The notes below the pieces were generated by a model. That model did not search any database. It worked only from the letters and a program-made list of their open reading frames with translations, and had not been told where the DNA came from. From contig JAUWNP010000085.1 in the NCBI GenBank assembly GCA_030612585.1, positions 1 to 17,629 of the forward strand: 17,629 nucleotides of DNA. Direction: 5' to 3'. The DNA is from Anaerolineae bacterium. GTDB taxonomy: Bacteria; Chloroflexota; Anaerolineae; B4-G1. Shown one piece after another: positions 6,809-14,056 of the stretch (positions within the stretch are counted from its first letter, which is position 1; the number at the start of each line of letters is the position of its first letter). The translations under genes were made by a program, and so were the position numbers.

Positions 6809-8092
6809 GTGGAGCGGGAAATCGAACTACCCTATGGCACCACTACACTCAAGTTCCGTGTACCTGATGCCAACCTGGCGGGGGTTTACCTTCCTCAACC
6901 TGTGAACGCGTGCACCGACCCGGCCGCCGAGGTCGTACGCGCCCTGACCCATCCGCTCGACACTCTGCCGCTCTCTGAGATCGTGCAATGCGGCGAGGAG
7001 GTGGTCATCCTCGTGGACGACCACACGCGAGCCACACCGGTCGCGCAAATCCTGCCCCCACTGCTGGACGAATTGCGAGTGGGCGGGGTGCACGATGAGG
7101 ACGTGACTATCCTGATCACCCATGGCACACACCGCCTGAGTAGCGACGAGGAGGTACGGCGCAAGGTCGGAGAGGGTGTTTATGCGGACTATGTACATGA
7201 CGGACGGTTCCGCATTGTGCAACACCAATGTACCGACGAGCAGAACCAGGTCTACCTGGGGCTGACCAGCCGGTCAACTCCAGTGTGGGTCAACCGGCTG
7301 GTCGTCGAGGCGGACCGTTGCGTCGGCATCGGTCACATCGGCCCCAGCCCGTATGCCGGGTACTCCGGTGGCAGCAAGTTGATCGTTCCGGGCGTGGCCT
7401 CGCTGGATACCATCAACGCCAATCATAGCCTCGTGGCCCTGGGCTTCCGCCGGCCGGGATGTGTGGACGTGCCCTGCCGGCTGGACATTGAGGAAGCGGC
7501 GGCCCTGGTGAGGCTGGACTTAGTCGTGGACGTAGTGCTTTACCAGGACGAGCGGATCGTCCGGGCGTTTGCCGGGACGCCAGACAGGGTGTTCCATGAG
7601 GGCGTCGCGCTGGCGCGGCAGGTCTACGAGGTCGCCTGTCCTGGTGAGATGGACGTTGCGATCACCTCTGGTTGCCCCTACGACCTCGACCTTTACCAGG
7701 CCATGCGCGCCGTCGAGTATGCTGACGCCGTTGTGCACGAGGGGGGCAGCATCCTGCTGGTTGCTGCCTGTCCCGATGGTGTCGGGGGCGAGGAGTTCTA
7801 CCACTTGATGGCCGATCAGACTAAGAGGCCCGATGATTTTCTGCGCGCCGTCGTGCGTCGCAGTGGCAAGGTGACCTTCAGCGTGCTCGGATACTGTCTG
7901 GCGCGGATCAAGGATGGGAAGAGACTATACATCGTGACGAAAGGCATCCGGGATGTGGAATTGGAGGCGATGGGCTTGCACCATCCAGCCTCCCTCCAGG
8001 CCGGAGTGGACGCGCTGTTGAGGGAGTACGGCCCGCAGGCGCGCGTGGCTGTCTTCCCGATGGGAGCGTCCACGATTCCGTCTGTGACGTAA
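6809..8092 (+). CDS. LarA-family (nickel-pincer) 2-hydroxyacid racemase/epimerase homologue
   Basis: A 428-residue protein, normal length for LarA. GTG 6809 was chosen over the upstream ATG 6764, which lies inside gntR; GAAGGAG precedes it by 4 nt. LarA proteins interconvert 2-hydroxyacid isomers using a nickel-pincer nucleotide bound to a Lys. Compared from memory with L. plantarum LarA, the matches are DDHTR (70-74), GTHR with His108, AGYSGGSK with cofactor Lys190 and ANHS with the nickel ligand His206, keeping the 16-residue Lys-His spacing. EGGSILLVAACPDG and GGEEFYHLMAD also match. The residue equal to catalytic His174 is Ser180 (GPSPYAGYSGG), and Lys298 is Arg300 (YQAMR). The fold and cofactor are therefore probably kept but the substrate differs from lactate. 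LarB, LarC and LarE, which make the cofactor, are not in the window. Confidence 0.9.
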   Translation: MEREIELPYGTTTLKFRVPDANLAGVYLPQPVNACTDPAAEVVRALTHPLDTLPLSEIVQCGEEVVILVDDHTRATPVAQILPPLLDELRVGGVHDEDVTILITHGTHRLSSDEEVRRKVGEGVYADYVHDGRFRIVQHQCTDEQNQVYLGLTSRSTPVWVNRLVVEADRCVGIGHIGPSPYAGYSGGSKLIVPGVASLDTINANHSLVALGFRRPGCVDVPCRLDIEEAAALVRLDLVVDVVLYQDERIVRAFAGTPDRVFHEGVALARQVYEVACPGEMDVAITSGCPYDLDLYQAMRAVEYADAVVHEGGSILLVAACPDGVGGEEFYHLMADQTKRPDDFLRAVVRRSGKVTFSVLGYCLARIKDGKRLYIVTKGIRDVELEAMGLHHPASLQAGVDALLREYGPQARVAVFPMGASTIPSVT

Positions 8093-8226
8093 TGGCGATT
8101 CCGCCGACCCGAGAGGTATACGGCGAGATTGAGGGTGGTAAGTATCAGGGAGGTGCGGGGCTCTGGGAAGGAGGGCTCTCGCGTATCAGTGAAGTTCGAT
8201 AAACTTTGAAAAGGAGGGTAAGTGTT

Positions 8227-9021
8227 ATGGAAGAGAGAACGACCGAGAAAGTCAGTGCTGGGGCCAGGGGCCGGATCGGAGGGGCCCCAATCGCCTGGGT
8301 GACGCTATACGGCGCGTTGTGCGGCGTGCTGGGGCTCGTCCCAATCTTCCCCTACGTGGGTGGCGGCGGATACGTTCCGCTGACCACCCCATTCTGTGCC
8401 ATCGCTCCGCTGCTTCTGGGGCCGTGGGGTGGCGTCGCTGCCGCGGTTGTCGGTGGGGTTATTGGGATGTTCATCGCGCCTGCTGCCTACCCGCTGCAAC
8501 TGGTGGACGTTATACTCAACGCGGCGCTTCCTGCCACCCTTGTGGCTCTGATGCTCAAGGACGATCGGTTGTGGAAGATCACCGTGCCCCTGTTCATCGT
8601 CATCGGTATCGCAGGTTGGCTGGTGCCCTTCTACGTTCCGGGTGCGGCGGCCGGATTCGGTAAGGTGCCTGAGCCGCTCTACTTTATCATGGCCGCTCTT
8701 TACTGGATTCCTTCGACGATCATCGCGGCCACGCCCTTGGGTACCCGGTTGATACCAAAGTGGATGCGCTCAGAGAAACGCACCGAACGGTATGGTGGCG
8801 TCTTTCTGGTGATCCTGACAGCGACGTTTATATGGTGGCTGCCCTGGACCCGTCCCTACTGGTACCTCTTCGACTTCTCCGCCGAACTGGGTGTTGCCAC
8901 TCACGTCGCCTACTCCTGGTGGGTACCGGCGCTGTCCGCCATCACCGCTATCATCACCATCCCCATCGTCGAGGCCATGAAGCGCAGCGGACTGCCGAAG
9001 ATCGAGGGCTCGATCTGGTAA
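8227..9021 (+). CDS. Putative ECF transporter substrate-binding (S) component
   Basis: An integral membrane protein of 264 residues with about seven hydrophobic segments (about 21-42, 52-66, 67-85, 95-110, 117-135, 151-170, 190-205, 230-250). ATG 8227 has AAGGAGGG 8 nt upstream; the ATG at 8206 is too close to that site and is not used. It is called an S component mainly because genes for a fused ECF ATPase and a T component follow. The first half (YGALCGVLGLVPIFPYVGGG, then PLLLGPWGGVAAAVVGGVIG) looks like the small S-component fold. It is longer than most S components (about 180-200), with extra C-terminal helices. It lacks the N-terminal MHI-type metal motif of CbiM/NikM, arguing against nickel or cobalt. 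The substrate is unknown; a hydroxy acid or sugar-derived acid would fit the operon. Confidence 0.7.
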   Translation: MEERTTEKVSAGARGRIGGAPIAWVTLYGALCGVLGLVPIFPYVGGGGYVPLTTPFCAIAPLLLGPWGGVAAAVVGGVIGMFIAPAAYPLQLVDVILNAALPATLVALMLKDDRLWKITVPLFIVIGIAGWLVPFYVPGAAAGFGKVPEPLYFIMAALYWIPSTIIAATPLGTRLIPKWMRSEKRTERYGGVFLVILTATFIWWLPWTRPYWYLFDFSAELGVATHVAYSWWVPALSAITAIITIPIVEAMKRSGLPKIEGSIW

Positions 9022-9065
9022 ACTAAGACCCTCCTTCCCACGAGCCCCGAATCGGTAGACTGATA

Positions 9066-9104
9066 GATGGGGAAACTGGAAGACTGGTGACCAGTTTCCC
9101 CATC
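9066..9104 (+). repeat. Perfect 14-bp inverted repeat between ECF S and ATPase genes
   Basis: GATGGGGAAACTGG (9066-9079) and CCAGTTTCCCCATC (9091-9104) are exact reverse complements around an 11-nt loop. The loop repeats ACTGG, so an alternative shorter pairing ACTGG/CCAGT exists. There is no T-run and the ribosome-binding site of the next gene begins 8 nt later. It is more likely an mRNA-stabilising or attenuating hairpin, or an inserted repeat, than a full terminator. Confidence 0.7.
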
Positions 9105-9127
9105 CACTAACAGGAGGAGAACTACGT

Positions 9128-10891
9128 GTGGCCAATGATGTGACCATCTCGTTGCAAGACGTCACTTTCACCTACGAGGGGGACGTGGTCGCCCTGCATG
9201 ATCTGAATCTCGCCGCGCACAAGGGCGAGTTTGTCGTCGTGTTGGGGGCCAACGGCGCAGGCAAATCCACGCTCTGCTACTTGCTCAGTGGCATCGTACC
9301 CCACATCTACGGCGGCCGTCGCCTGGGCTACGTATCTGTGGCTGGCCTTGATCCGTGGGACGAGCCGCTGTACGTCACGTCTCAGCGTTGCGGGGTGCTG
9401 ATGCAGGACCCTGAGGTGCAGTTGTTTATGCCCACGCTGAAGGCCGAACTGGCTTTCGGTCCGGCCAACCTGGGCATGCCCCGGGATGAGATTATCAGGC
9501 GCTCACAGGCGGCGCTGGCCCTGGTGCGGTTGGAAGGATTGGAGGAGCACAACCCGCGCGATCTATCGGGCGGACAGAAGCAGCGTGCGGCGCTGGCGGC
9601 TGTACTGACGATGAATCCCCGGGTGCTGGTGCTCGATGAGCCCACCTCGCAGCTCGACCCGCTGGGCCGTTGGGAGGTCGTAGAGGCCATCGAACGGTTG
9701 AAGCAAAAGGGCGATCTGACCATCGTGATGACAACTCACGAGACGGAGGAGATTCTGCGTCTGGCCGACCAGATTCTCGTACTGGAGCGAGGCGAGACCG
9801 TGCTCCAGGGCACCCCCTCGGAAGTTTTCACTCAGGCCGGGCGGCTGGAGGAGTCCGGGGTCAAGACGCCTGCGCTGATCCTGGTACAGTCGAAGTTACT
9901 CGAGCGTGAAACTGGCCGTCCAGGTGGGGAGCGAATTGATCTCACCCTCTCCGAGGTCGCCGACCAGACCCGCGAGTCCATAGAAGCAGGACGGCTGACC
10001 GTGCATCCCGAGGCCCTTCCCCCGCCGCAGCCGGTCACATCGGACGGTCCGGTCATCCTGGAGGCCCGCGACCTGGCTGTGGAGTACCCCGGCCCGCCGC
10101 CCGTCGTGGCGCTGCGGGACGTGAACGTCCAGGTCCGCCAGGGCGAGTTCGTGGGCATCGTCGGCCAGAACGGGTCGGGGAAGAGCACGCTGGTCAAGTG
10201 CTTCGTCGGCCTGCTGCGGCCCAGGAAAGGGGAGGTACTGTTCAGGGGGGAGAGTATCAGGAAACTCTCGGTCGGTGAGATTGCGCGTCGCGTGGGGCTG
10301 GTGCTCCAGAACCCCGACTATCAGTTATTTACCGCTTCCTGTGACGATGAGATTCGCTTTGGGCTGCGCAACGTAGGCATGCCTGCTGAGGAAATGGAGC
10401 AGCGTGCCAAGGAGGCGCTGCGATTGGTGGGACTGAGCGAGGAGGCCGACCTGTTTCCCTTCCGCCTCTCCTTCGGCGACCGGCGCAAACTGGCTGTGGC
10501 GGCCACGATGGCGCTTGATCCCGAGGTGTTGATTATGGATGAGCCGACTACAGCCCAGGATCATCGCGGACGGTACCAGTTGGCCGAGTTGGCCAGGCGC
10601 TTCCACGAGGAGAGGCAGGGCACGGTGTTGATGATTACCCACGACGTGGATTTGATCGCATGTTACGCTCACCGGCTGATCGTTCTCTACGATGGCCAGG
10701 TGTTGCTTGACGGCCCCACGGCGGAGGTCTTCGCACAGGTGAAGGAACTTGAGAGAAGTTTCGTCGTGCCGCCAGTGGCGGCTCAACTGGCAACAGAACT
10801 GGCCCCGCTTGGCGTGCCGCCCCACGTGATGACGCTGGAGGAACTCTACCAGGTAATCGCGCCTCAGCACGAGAGAGGGGAGGTGGTGTAG
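9128..10891 (+). CDS. ECF transporter ATPase, two ATP-binding domains fused
   Basis: A 587-residue protein with two complete ABC ATPase domains, equivalent to EcfA1 and EcfA2 in one chain. GTG 9128 follows AGGAGGAGA by 7 nt. Domain 1 has Walker A GANGAGKST (40-48), Q-loop MQDPEVQLFMP, signature LSGGQKQR, Walker B VLVLDEPTSQLDP and H-loop TTHE. After a linker of about 70 residues, domain 2 has GQNGSGKST, LQNPDYQLF, signature LSFGDRRK, VLIMDEPTTAQD and ITHD. The second signature deviates from LSGGQ (Gly to Phe, Gln to Asp), so the two ATP sites are probably unequal. The YQLF/VQLF words after the Q-loop are typical for ECF ATPases. It would sit on the cytoplasmic face and drive the S and T components. 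Its TAG stop directly abuts the ATG of the next gene. Confidence 0.95.
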   Translation: MANDVTISLQDVTFTYEGDVVALHDLNLAAHKGEFVVVLGANGAGKSTLCYLLSGIVPHIYGGRRLGYVSVAGLDPWDEPLYVTSQRCGVLMQDPEVQLFMPTLKAELAFGPANLGMPRDEIIRRSQAALALVRLEGLEEHNPRDLSGGQKQRAALAAVLTMNPRVLVLDEPTSQLDPLGRWEVVEAIERLKQKGDLTIVMTTHETEEILRLADQILVLERGETVLQGTPSEVFTQAGRLEESGVKTPALILVQSKLLERETGRPGGERIDLTLSEVADQTRESIEAGRLTVHPEALPPPQPVTSDGPVILEARDLAVEYPGPPPVVALRDVNVQVRQGEFVGIVGQNGSGKSTLVKCFVGLLRPRKGEVLFRGESIRKLSVGEIARRVGLVLQNPDYQLFTASCDDEIRFGLRNVGMPAEEMEQRAKEALRLVGLSEEADLFPFRLSFGDRRKLAVAATMALDPEVLIMDEPTTAQDHRGRYQLAELARRFHEERQGTVLMITHDVDLIACYAHRLIVLYDGQVLLDGPTAEVFAQVKELERSFVVPPVAAQLATELAPLGVPPHVMTLEELYQVIAPQHERGEVV

Positions 10892-11698
10892 ATGCAACCG
10901 GTATTCCGCTACACTCATCTGGACACGCCCATCCATCGGCTGCACCCGCTGGTCAAACTGGCTTATGTGCTATTGACGCTGGTGCTGGTCATGTACCCGA
11001 TCAAGGAAGGTGACATGCCAGTGCTGCTCTTATGGCTGGGCTTCTCAGCGGTGCTGTGGGCCGTGGCCCGTGTCGAACTGCGGCGGTTTACCACTTTGCT
11101 GAAAATCTTGACCGGCACGTTTATCTTCTTGATCCTGATCCAGGGGTTTACCTACCGCGGCGGCGACACACCTCTCATCGTCCTGGGCCACCTGAAACTC
11201 TGGGAGGCGGACCTGGGCGTGATTACCAAAGAGGGGGCGTGGTTTGGGCTCGTGCTCTGCGTGCGTATCCTGGTGGCCACTTCGTCGCTGCCGTTGTTTG
11301 TGATGACGACGCCTACCTCGGCTATTATGACGGCGATGGGCAAACTGCGCATCCCGCAGACTGCTACCTTCATGTTCGTCAGCGCCCTCTCGTTCACCAC
11401 GTTGATCTTTGAAATGTGGAGCTCCATCGTGGACGCGCAGAAGTTGCGCGCATTCGACATTGACTCGATGAACTTCGTCGAGCGTGCCATCAAAGCCTAT
11501 GTCCCGATCATCACGCCGTTGATCCTGCTGCTCTTCCGCAAGGCAAACGACTTCCAGATCGCGATGGAGACCAAGGGGTTCGGTGCCCCCATCGAATCGA
11601 CCGAGATCGAGACGCTGACCGCTCGGCTGGCGGATTATCTCTGGCTGGCCTTTATCGTGATCGTTTTCGTGCTGTGTACAGTGCTCAAGTTCGCTTGA
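10892..11698 (+). CDS. ecfT: ECF transporter transmembrane (T) component
   Basis: EcfT proteins couple the ATPase to the S component. This 268-residue membrane protein shows family features: the start MQPVFRYTHLDTPIHRLHPL (the D-x-R/H-LHP pattern before TM1), membrane segments near 25-40, 48-60, 72-88 and 110-135, and a C-terminal helix at about 245-265. Both cytoplasmic coupling motifs are recognisable: QKLRAFD, and AMETKGFG in place of the usual AMEARGFG. The ATG follows the previous stop without a gap (TAGATG), with a GAGGTGG site inside the ATPase gene, implying translational coupling. With the S and A genes it forms a complete one-operon ECF system, so the S component is probably dedicated. 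Confidence 0.92.
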   Translation: MQPVFRYTHLDTPIHRLHPLVKLAYVLLTLVLVMYPIKEGDMPVLLLWLGFSAVLWAVARVELRRFTTLLKILTGTFIFLILIQGFTYRGGDTPLIVLGHLKLWEADLGVITKEGAWFGLVLCVRILVATSSLPLFVMTTPTSAIMTAMGKLRIPQTATFMFVSALSFTTLIFEMWSSIVDAQKLRAFDIDSMNFVERAIKAYVPIITPLILLLFRKANDFQIAMETKGFGAPIESTEIETLTARLADYLWLAFIVIVFVLCTVLKFA

Positions 11699-11706
11699 CA
11701 TGCAAT

Positions 11707-11739
11707 ACGCAACACGTTTTACGTGATGCGTGAAACGTG
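11707..11739 (+). repeat. Imperfect hairpin/stuttered repeat upstream of aminotransferase
   Basis: ACGCA (11707-11711), CACGT, TTT, ACGTG and TGCGT (11727-11731) fold into an 11-step stem with one mismatch. CACGTTT (11713-11719) also pairs with AAACGTG (11733-11739). It fills most of the gap between ecfT and the aminotransferase gene and has no T-run. It resembles the other stuttered mirror elements in this window. Confidence 0.5.
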
Positions 11740-11755
11740 AGAGGAGAACTGAACC

Positions 11756-13063
11756 GTGAAAGAACATCCATCTTTCGAGGAACTGGTAGCGCATCTGGAC
11801 GATCTGCTGGCCCCCTGCCTGGCGCAGGATTGGCCCAACCTGCCGGCGGACCGGGCCGAAGGGGTCTACGTGTACGGCCACGACGGGCACCGTTACCTCG
11901 ACTTTCTGGCCGGCTTCGGGGCCTGCAACGCGGGACACAATCACCCGCGCATCGTGGCGGCAGCCCGCGAGCAGATGGAACAAATGGTCCATGCACCCGT
12001 CGGGGTGATAGCCCACGAGCCGTTGCTGCGGCTGGCCTGGGAGTTGGGGCAGATCACGCCCGGCGGGGCCGATATGTTCTTCTTCGGCAACAGCGGATCC
12101 GAGGCGGTCGAAGGGGCACTCAAACTGGCTCGCTACGTGACTGGACGGCGCGGGCTAGTTGCCTTCCTGGGCGGGTTCCACGGGCGCACGCTGGGAGCCA
12201 CGGCGGTCACCACCTCCAAGGTGAAATACCGCACCGGCCACAGCCCCTTCCTCCCCGACGTGCATTTCGCCCGTTTCCCCTACCCCTATCGCTCGCCGAC
12301 CCCCGACACGGAACAGTGCGCGCAGGAATCGCTGGATGACATTGAGCGGCTGTTTGAGCACGTCATCGCGCCCGAGGACGTGGCCGCCTTCCTGGTGGAA
12401 CCGATCCAGGGCGAAGGAGGCTACGTCATCCCGCCGCGCAGTTGGCTGGTCGCGCTGCGCCAGATGTGCGACCGGCATGATATCCTGCTGATCTTCGACG
12501 AGGTACAGACCGGCTTTGGCCGCACCGGGGAGTGGTTCGCAGCGCAGGTGTTCGGCGTCGAACCGGACGTCGTCTGCCTGGCCAAGGGCATTGCCAACGG
12601 TTTCCCGCTGGGCGCGACGGCGGCGCGCCGGGAGATTATGACCGAGTGGGGAGCGGCCTCGCACGGCACCACCTACGGCGGCAACCCCATCTCCTGCGCC
12701 GCGGCCCTGGCGACGATAGACGTGATCCGCGAGGAGAACCTGCTGGAGAACGCACGCGCACAGGGCGGTTACATGTTGGAGGCGTTGCGCGAGTTGCAGG
12801 CCGAATCGCCCATCGTGGGGGACGTGCGCGGCGTGGGACTGATGATCGCCGTCGAGTTCGTCAGGCCCGGCGCAGGCAAGGAACCGAACACCGCAGCCGT
12901 CCGCCGCATCCTGGACCGGGCACTTGAGGGCGGGCTGTTGCTCTACCCCTGCGGCCACTGGACCCAGACGATCCGCCTCATCCCGCCGCTGACCATCAAC
13001 CGCGAGCAGGTGGACGAGGGGCTGGCGATCTTCCGCCGGGCGGTGTTGGCAGAGGTAGCCTGA
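11756..13063 (+). CDS. Class III PLP-dependent aminotransferase (GabT/ArgD-like)
   Basis: A 435-residue fold-type I aminotransferase. Class III enzymes transfer an amino group, usually from a terminal or omega amine, to 2-oxoglutarate or pyruvate. Visible features are the PLP phosphate site NSGSEAVEGALKLAR (112-126), FHGRTLGA (141-148), EPIQGEGG (215-222), the PLP Asp in IFDEVQTGFGRTG (Asp248) and the Schiff-base lysine in CLAKGIANGFPLGA (Lys277). TYGGN follows at 306-310. GTG 11756 has GAGGAG 9 nt upstream. It is most like the 4-aminobutyrate/acetylornithine group, but sequence alone cannot fix the substrate. As last gene of the LarA-ECF operon it probably acts on the imported compound or a product of it. 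It converges on the SDR gene. Confidence 0.92.
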   Translation: MKEHPSFEELVAHLDDLLAPCLAQDWPNLPADRAEGVYVYGHDGHRYLDFLAGFGACNAGHNHPRIVAAAREQMEQMVHAPVGVIAHEPLLRLAWELGQITPGGADMFFFGNSGSEAVEGALKLARYVTGRRGLVAFLGGFHGRTLGATAVTTSKVKYRTGHSPFLPDVHFARFPYPYRSPTPDTEQCAQESLDDIERLFEHVIAPEDVAAFLVEPIQGEGGYVIPPRSWLVALRQMCDRHDILLIFDEVQTGFGRTGEWFAAQVFGVEPDVVCLAKGIANGFPLGATAARREIMTEWGAASHGTTYGGNPISCAAALATIDVIREENLLENARAQGGYMLEALRELQAESPIVGDVRGVGLMIAVEFVRPGAGKEPNTAAVRRILDRALEGGLLLYPCGHWTQTIRLIPPLTINREQVDEGLAIFRRAVLAEVA

Positions 13064-13110
13064 GCGGTATCCTGGGATGTTCTAAAATGACGAGAGCGTC
13101 CACTCGCCGG

Positions 13111-13145
13111 AGCACGCCCGCCTGCGGCATCTATCGCAGCGTGCT
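13111..13145. terminator. Possible hairpin between convergent aminotransferase and SDR genes
   Basis: AGCACG (13111-13116) pairs with CGTGCT (13140-13145), and CTGCG (13122-13126) with CGCAG (13135-13139), with a 5-nt bulge on the left arm. There is no T-run on either strand, so this is weak; position between convergent genes is the main argument. Confidence 0.3.
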
Positions 13146-13171
13146 TGGTGTCCGCCGGTTGGGCCTCGGAT

Positions 13172-14002
13172 TCACGTCAGTTCGCGGCCGCCGGTGATGT
13201 TATAGGCCTGACCGGTGATGAAGTTGGCCTCGTCCGATGCCAGGAAGGCGACCAGTTGCGCCACGTCTTCCGGCGTCGCCAGCCGCCCCAACGGTATCCG
13301 CGCCACCGCCGCTGCTACAACCTCCTCGTAGGGCTGGCCGGTGACCAGTGTTTCGAGTTCCAGCCCCCAGCGTTTCAGTGCCGTGTCCACGTCGCCGGGC
13401 AGGACGGCGTTGACGGTGATGCCGAACTCGGCCACCTCCTGGGCCAGCGAGCGGGTCAGCGCGACGACGGCCGCCTTGCTGGCGGCGTAGGCCGAGACGT
13501 AGGGCTTGGGCTTCTCCGCCGCAATCGAGGCCATGTTGACGATGCGCCCGCCCCGCTCCCCTGCGAGCATCAGCGGCAGTGCGAACTTGCAGCAGAGAAA
13601 GGTGCCGGTAGCGTTGATCTCCAGCGTCCTGCGCCATGCCTCCTCCGCCATCTGGATGACCGGCCCAGGGCCGATGGCCGCGCCGGCGTTGTTGACCAGG
13701 ATGTCGAGCCTGCCCAATATCTCCTTCGTTTGGGCTATCATCGCCTGGACCGAGTCGGCATCGGTCACGTCCACGCGGACCGGCAACCCCCGCACGCCCA
13801 GCGATTCGATCTCCTCGGCGATGGCTGCCAATTCCTCCCACTGTCCGCTCCCGGCGTGGGGCAGACCCGAAGGCGGCGCGCAGATGTCGCCGACCACCAC
13901 GTGGGCTCCATCCCGCGCCAGCCGCAGGGCGACCGCCGCACCGATACCTCCCTTCCGTCCCGCGCCAGTCACAATCGCTACTTTATCTTTGAGATTATAC
14001 AT
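13172..14002 (-). CDS. Short-chain dehydrogenase/reductase (SDR)
   Basis: SDRs oxidise alcohols or reduce ketones with NAD(P). This 276-residue classical SDR has the nucleotide loop TGAGRKGGIG (12-21), VDVT (78-81), NNAG (104-107), Asn130, Ser159 (NMASI) and Tyr172/Lys176 (YAASK). The C-terminal NITGG motif is also present. An acidic GDI after strand 2 suggests preference for NAD(H). There is an insertion of about 15 residues after strand 2 (ICAPPSGLPHAGSGQWEELA). The ATG at 14002 has only a weak site (GGAT), because the 55 nt upstream consist largely of a stuttered repeat; translation may depend on the preceding gene. It is the last gene of the minus-strand operon. Substrate unknown, plausibly a hydroxy or acyloin compound handled by the TPP enzyme encoded just before it. 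Confidence 0.92.
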   Translation of the reverse strand: MYNLKDKVAIVTGAGRKGGIGAAVALRLARDGAHVVVGDICAPPSGLPHAGSGQWEELAAIAEEIESLGVRGLPVRVDVTDADSVQAMIAQTKEILGRLDILVNNAGAAIGPGPVIQMAEEAWRRTLEINATGTFLCCKFALPLMLAGERGGRIVNMASIAAEKPKPYVSAYAASKAAVVALTRSLAQEVAEFGITVNAVLPGDVDTALKRWGLELETLVTGQPYEEVVAAAVARIPLGRLATPEDVAQLVAFLASDEANFITGQAYNITGGRELT

Positions 14003-14008
14003 GTTTTA

Positions 14009-14036
14009 TCCGTGTTTTCCGTGTTCGTCCGTGTCC
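14009..14036 (+). repeat. Tandem TCCGTGTTT-type stuttered repeat in SDR 5' leader
   Basis: Three units, TCCGTGTTT, TCCGTGTTCG and TCCGTGTCC, lie head to tail. They fill most of the gap between the TPP-enzyme stop (14057) and the SDR start (14002). No inverted copy is visible here, unlike most of the other elements. Confidence 0.6.
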
Positions 14037-14056
14037 AAAACCCATCCTCAAGAGAT

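Noticed and set aside
8093..8226. Riboswitch (nickel/cobalt, cobalamin or other) before the ECF S gene
   Set aside because: I could not find a recognisable conserved core or a convincing paired structure in this 134-nt gap, nor a clear promoter.
8227..9021. Nickel or cobalt S component (CbiM/NikM)
   Set aside because: The protein starts with a soluble stretch MEERTTEKVS and has no N-terminal MHI-type metal-binding motif.
11045..12016. Minus-strand open frame of 323 codons
   Set aside because: Antisense to ecfT and the aminotransferase; low-complexity His/Gln/Arg-rich translation with no family features.
12155..12958. Minus-strand open frame of 267 codons
   Set aside because: Antisense to the well-supported aminotransferase and without recognisable motifs.
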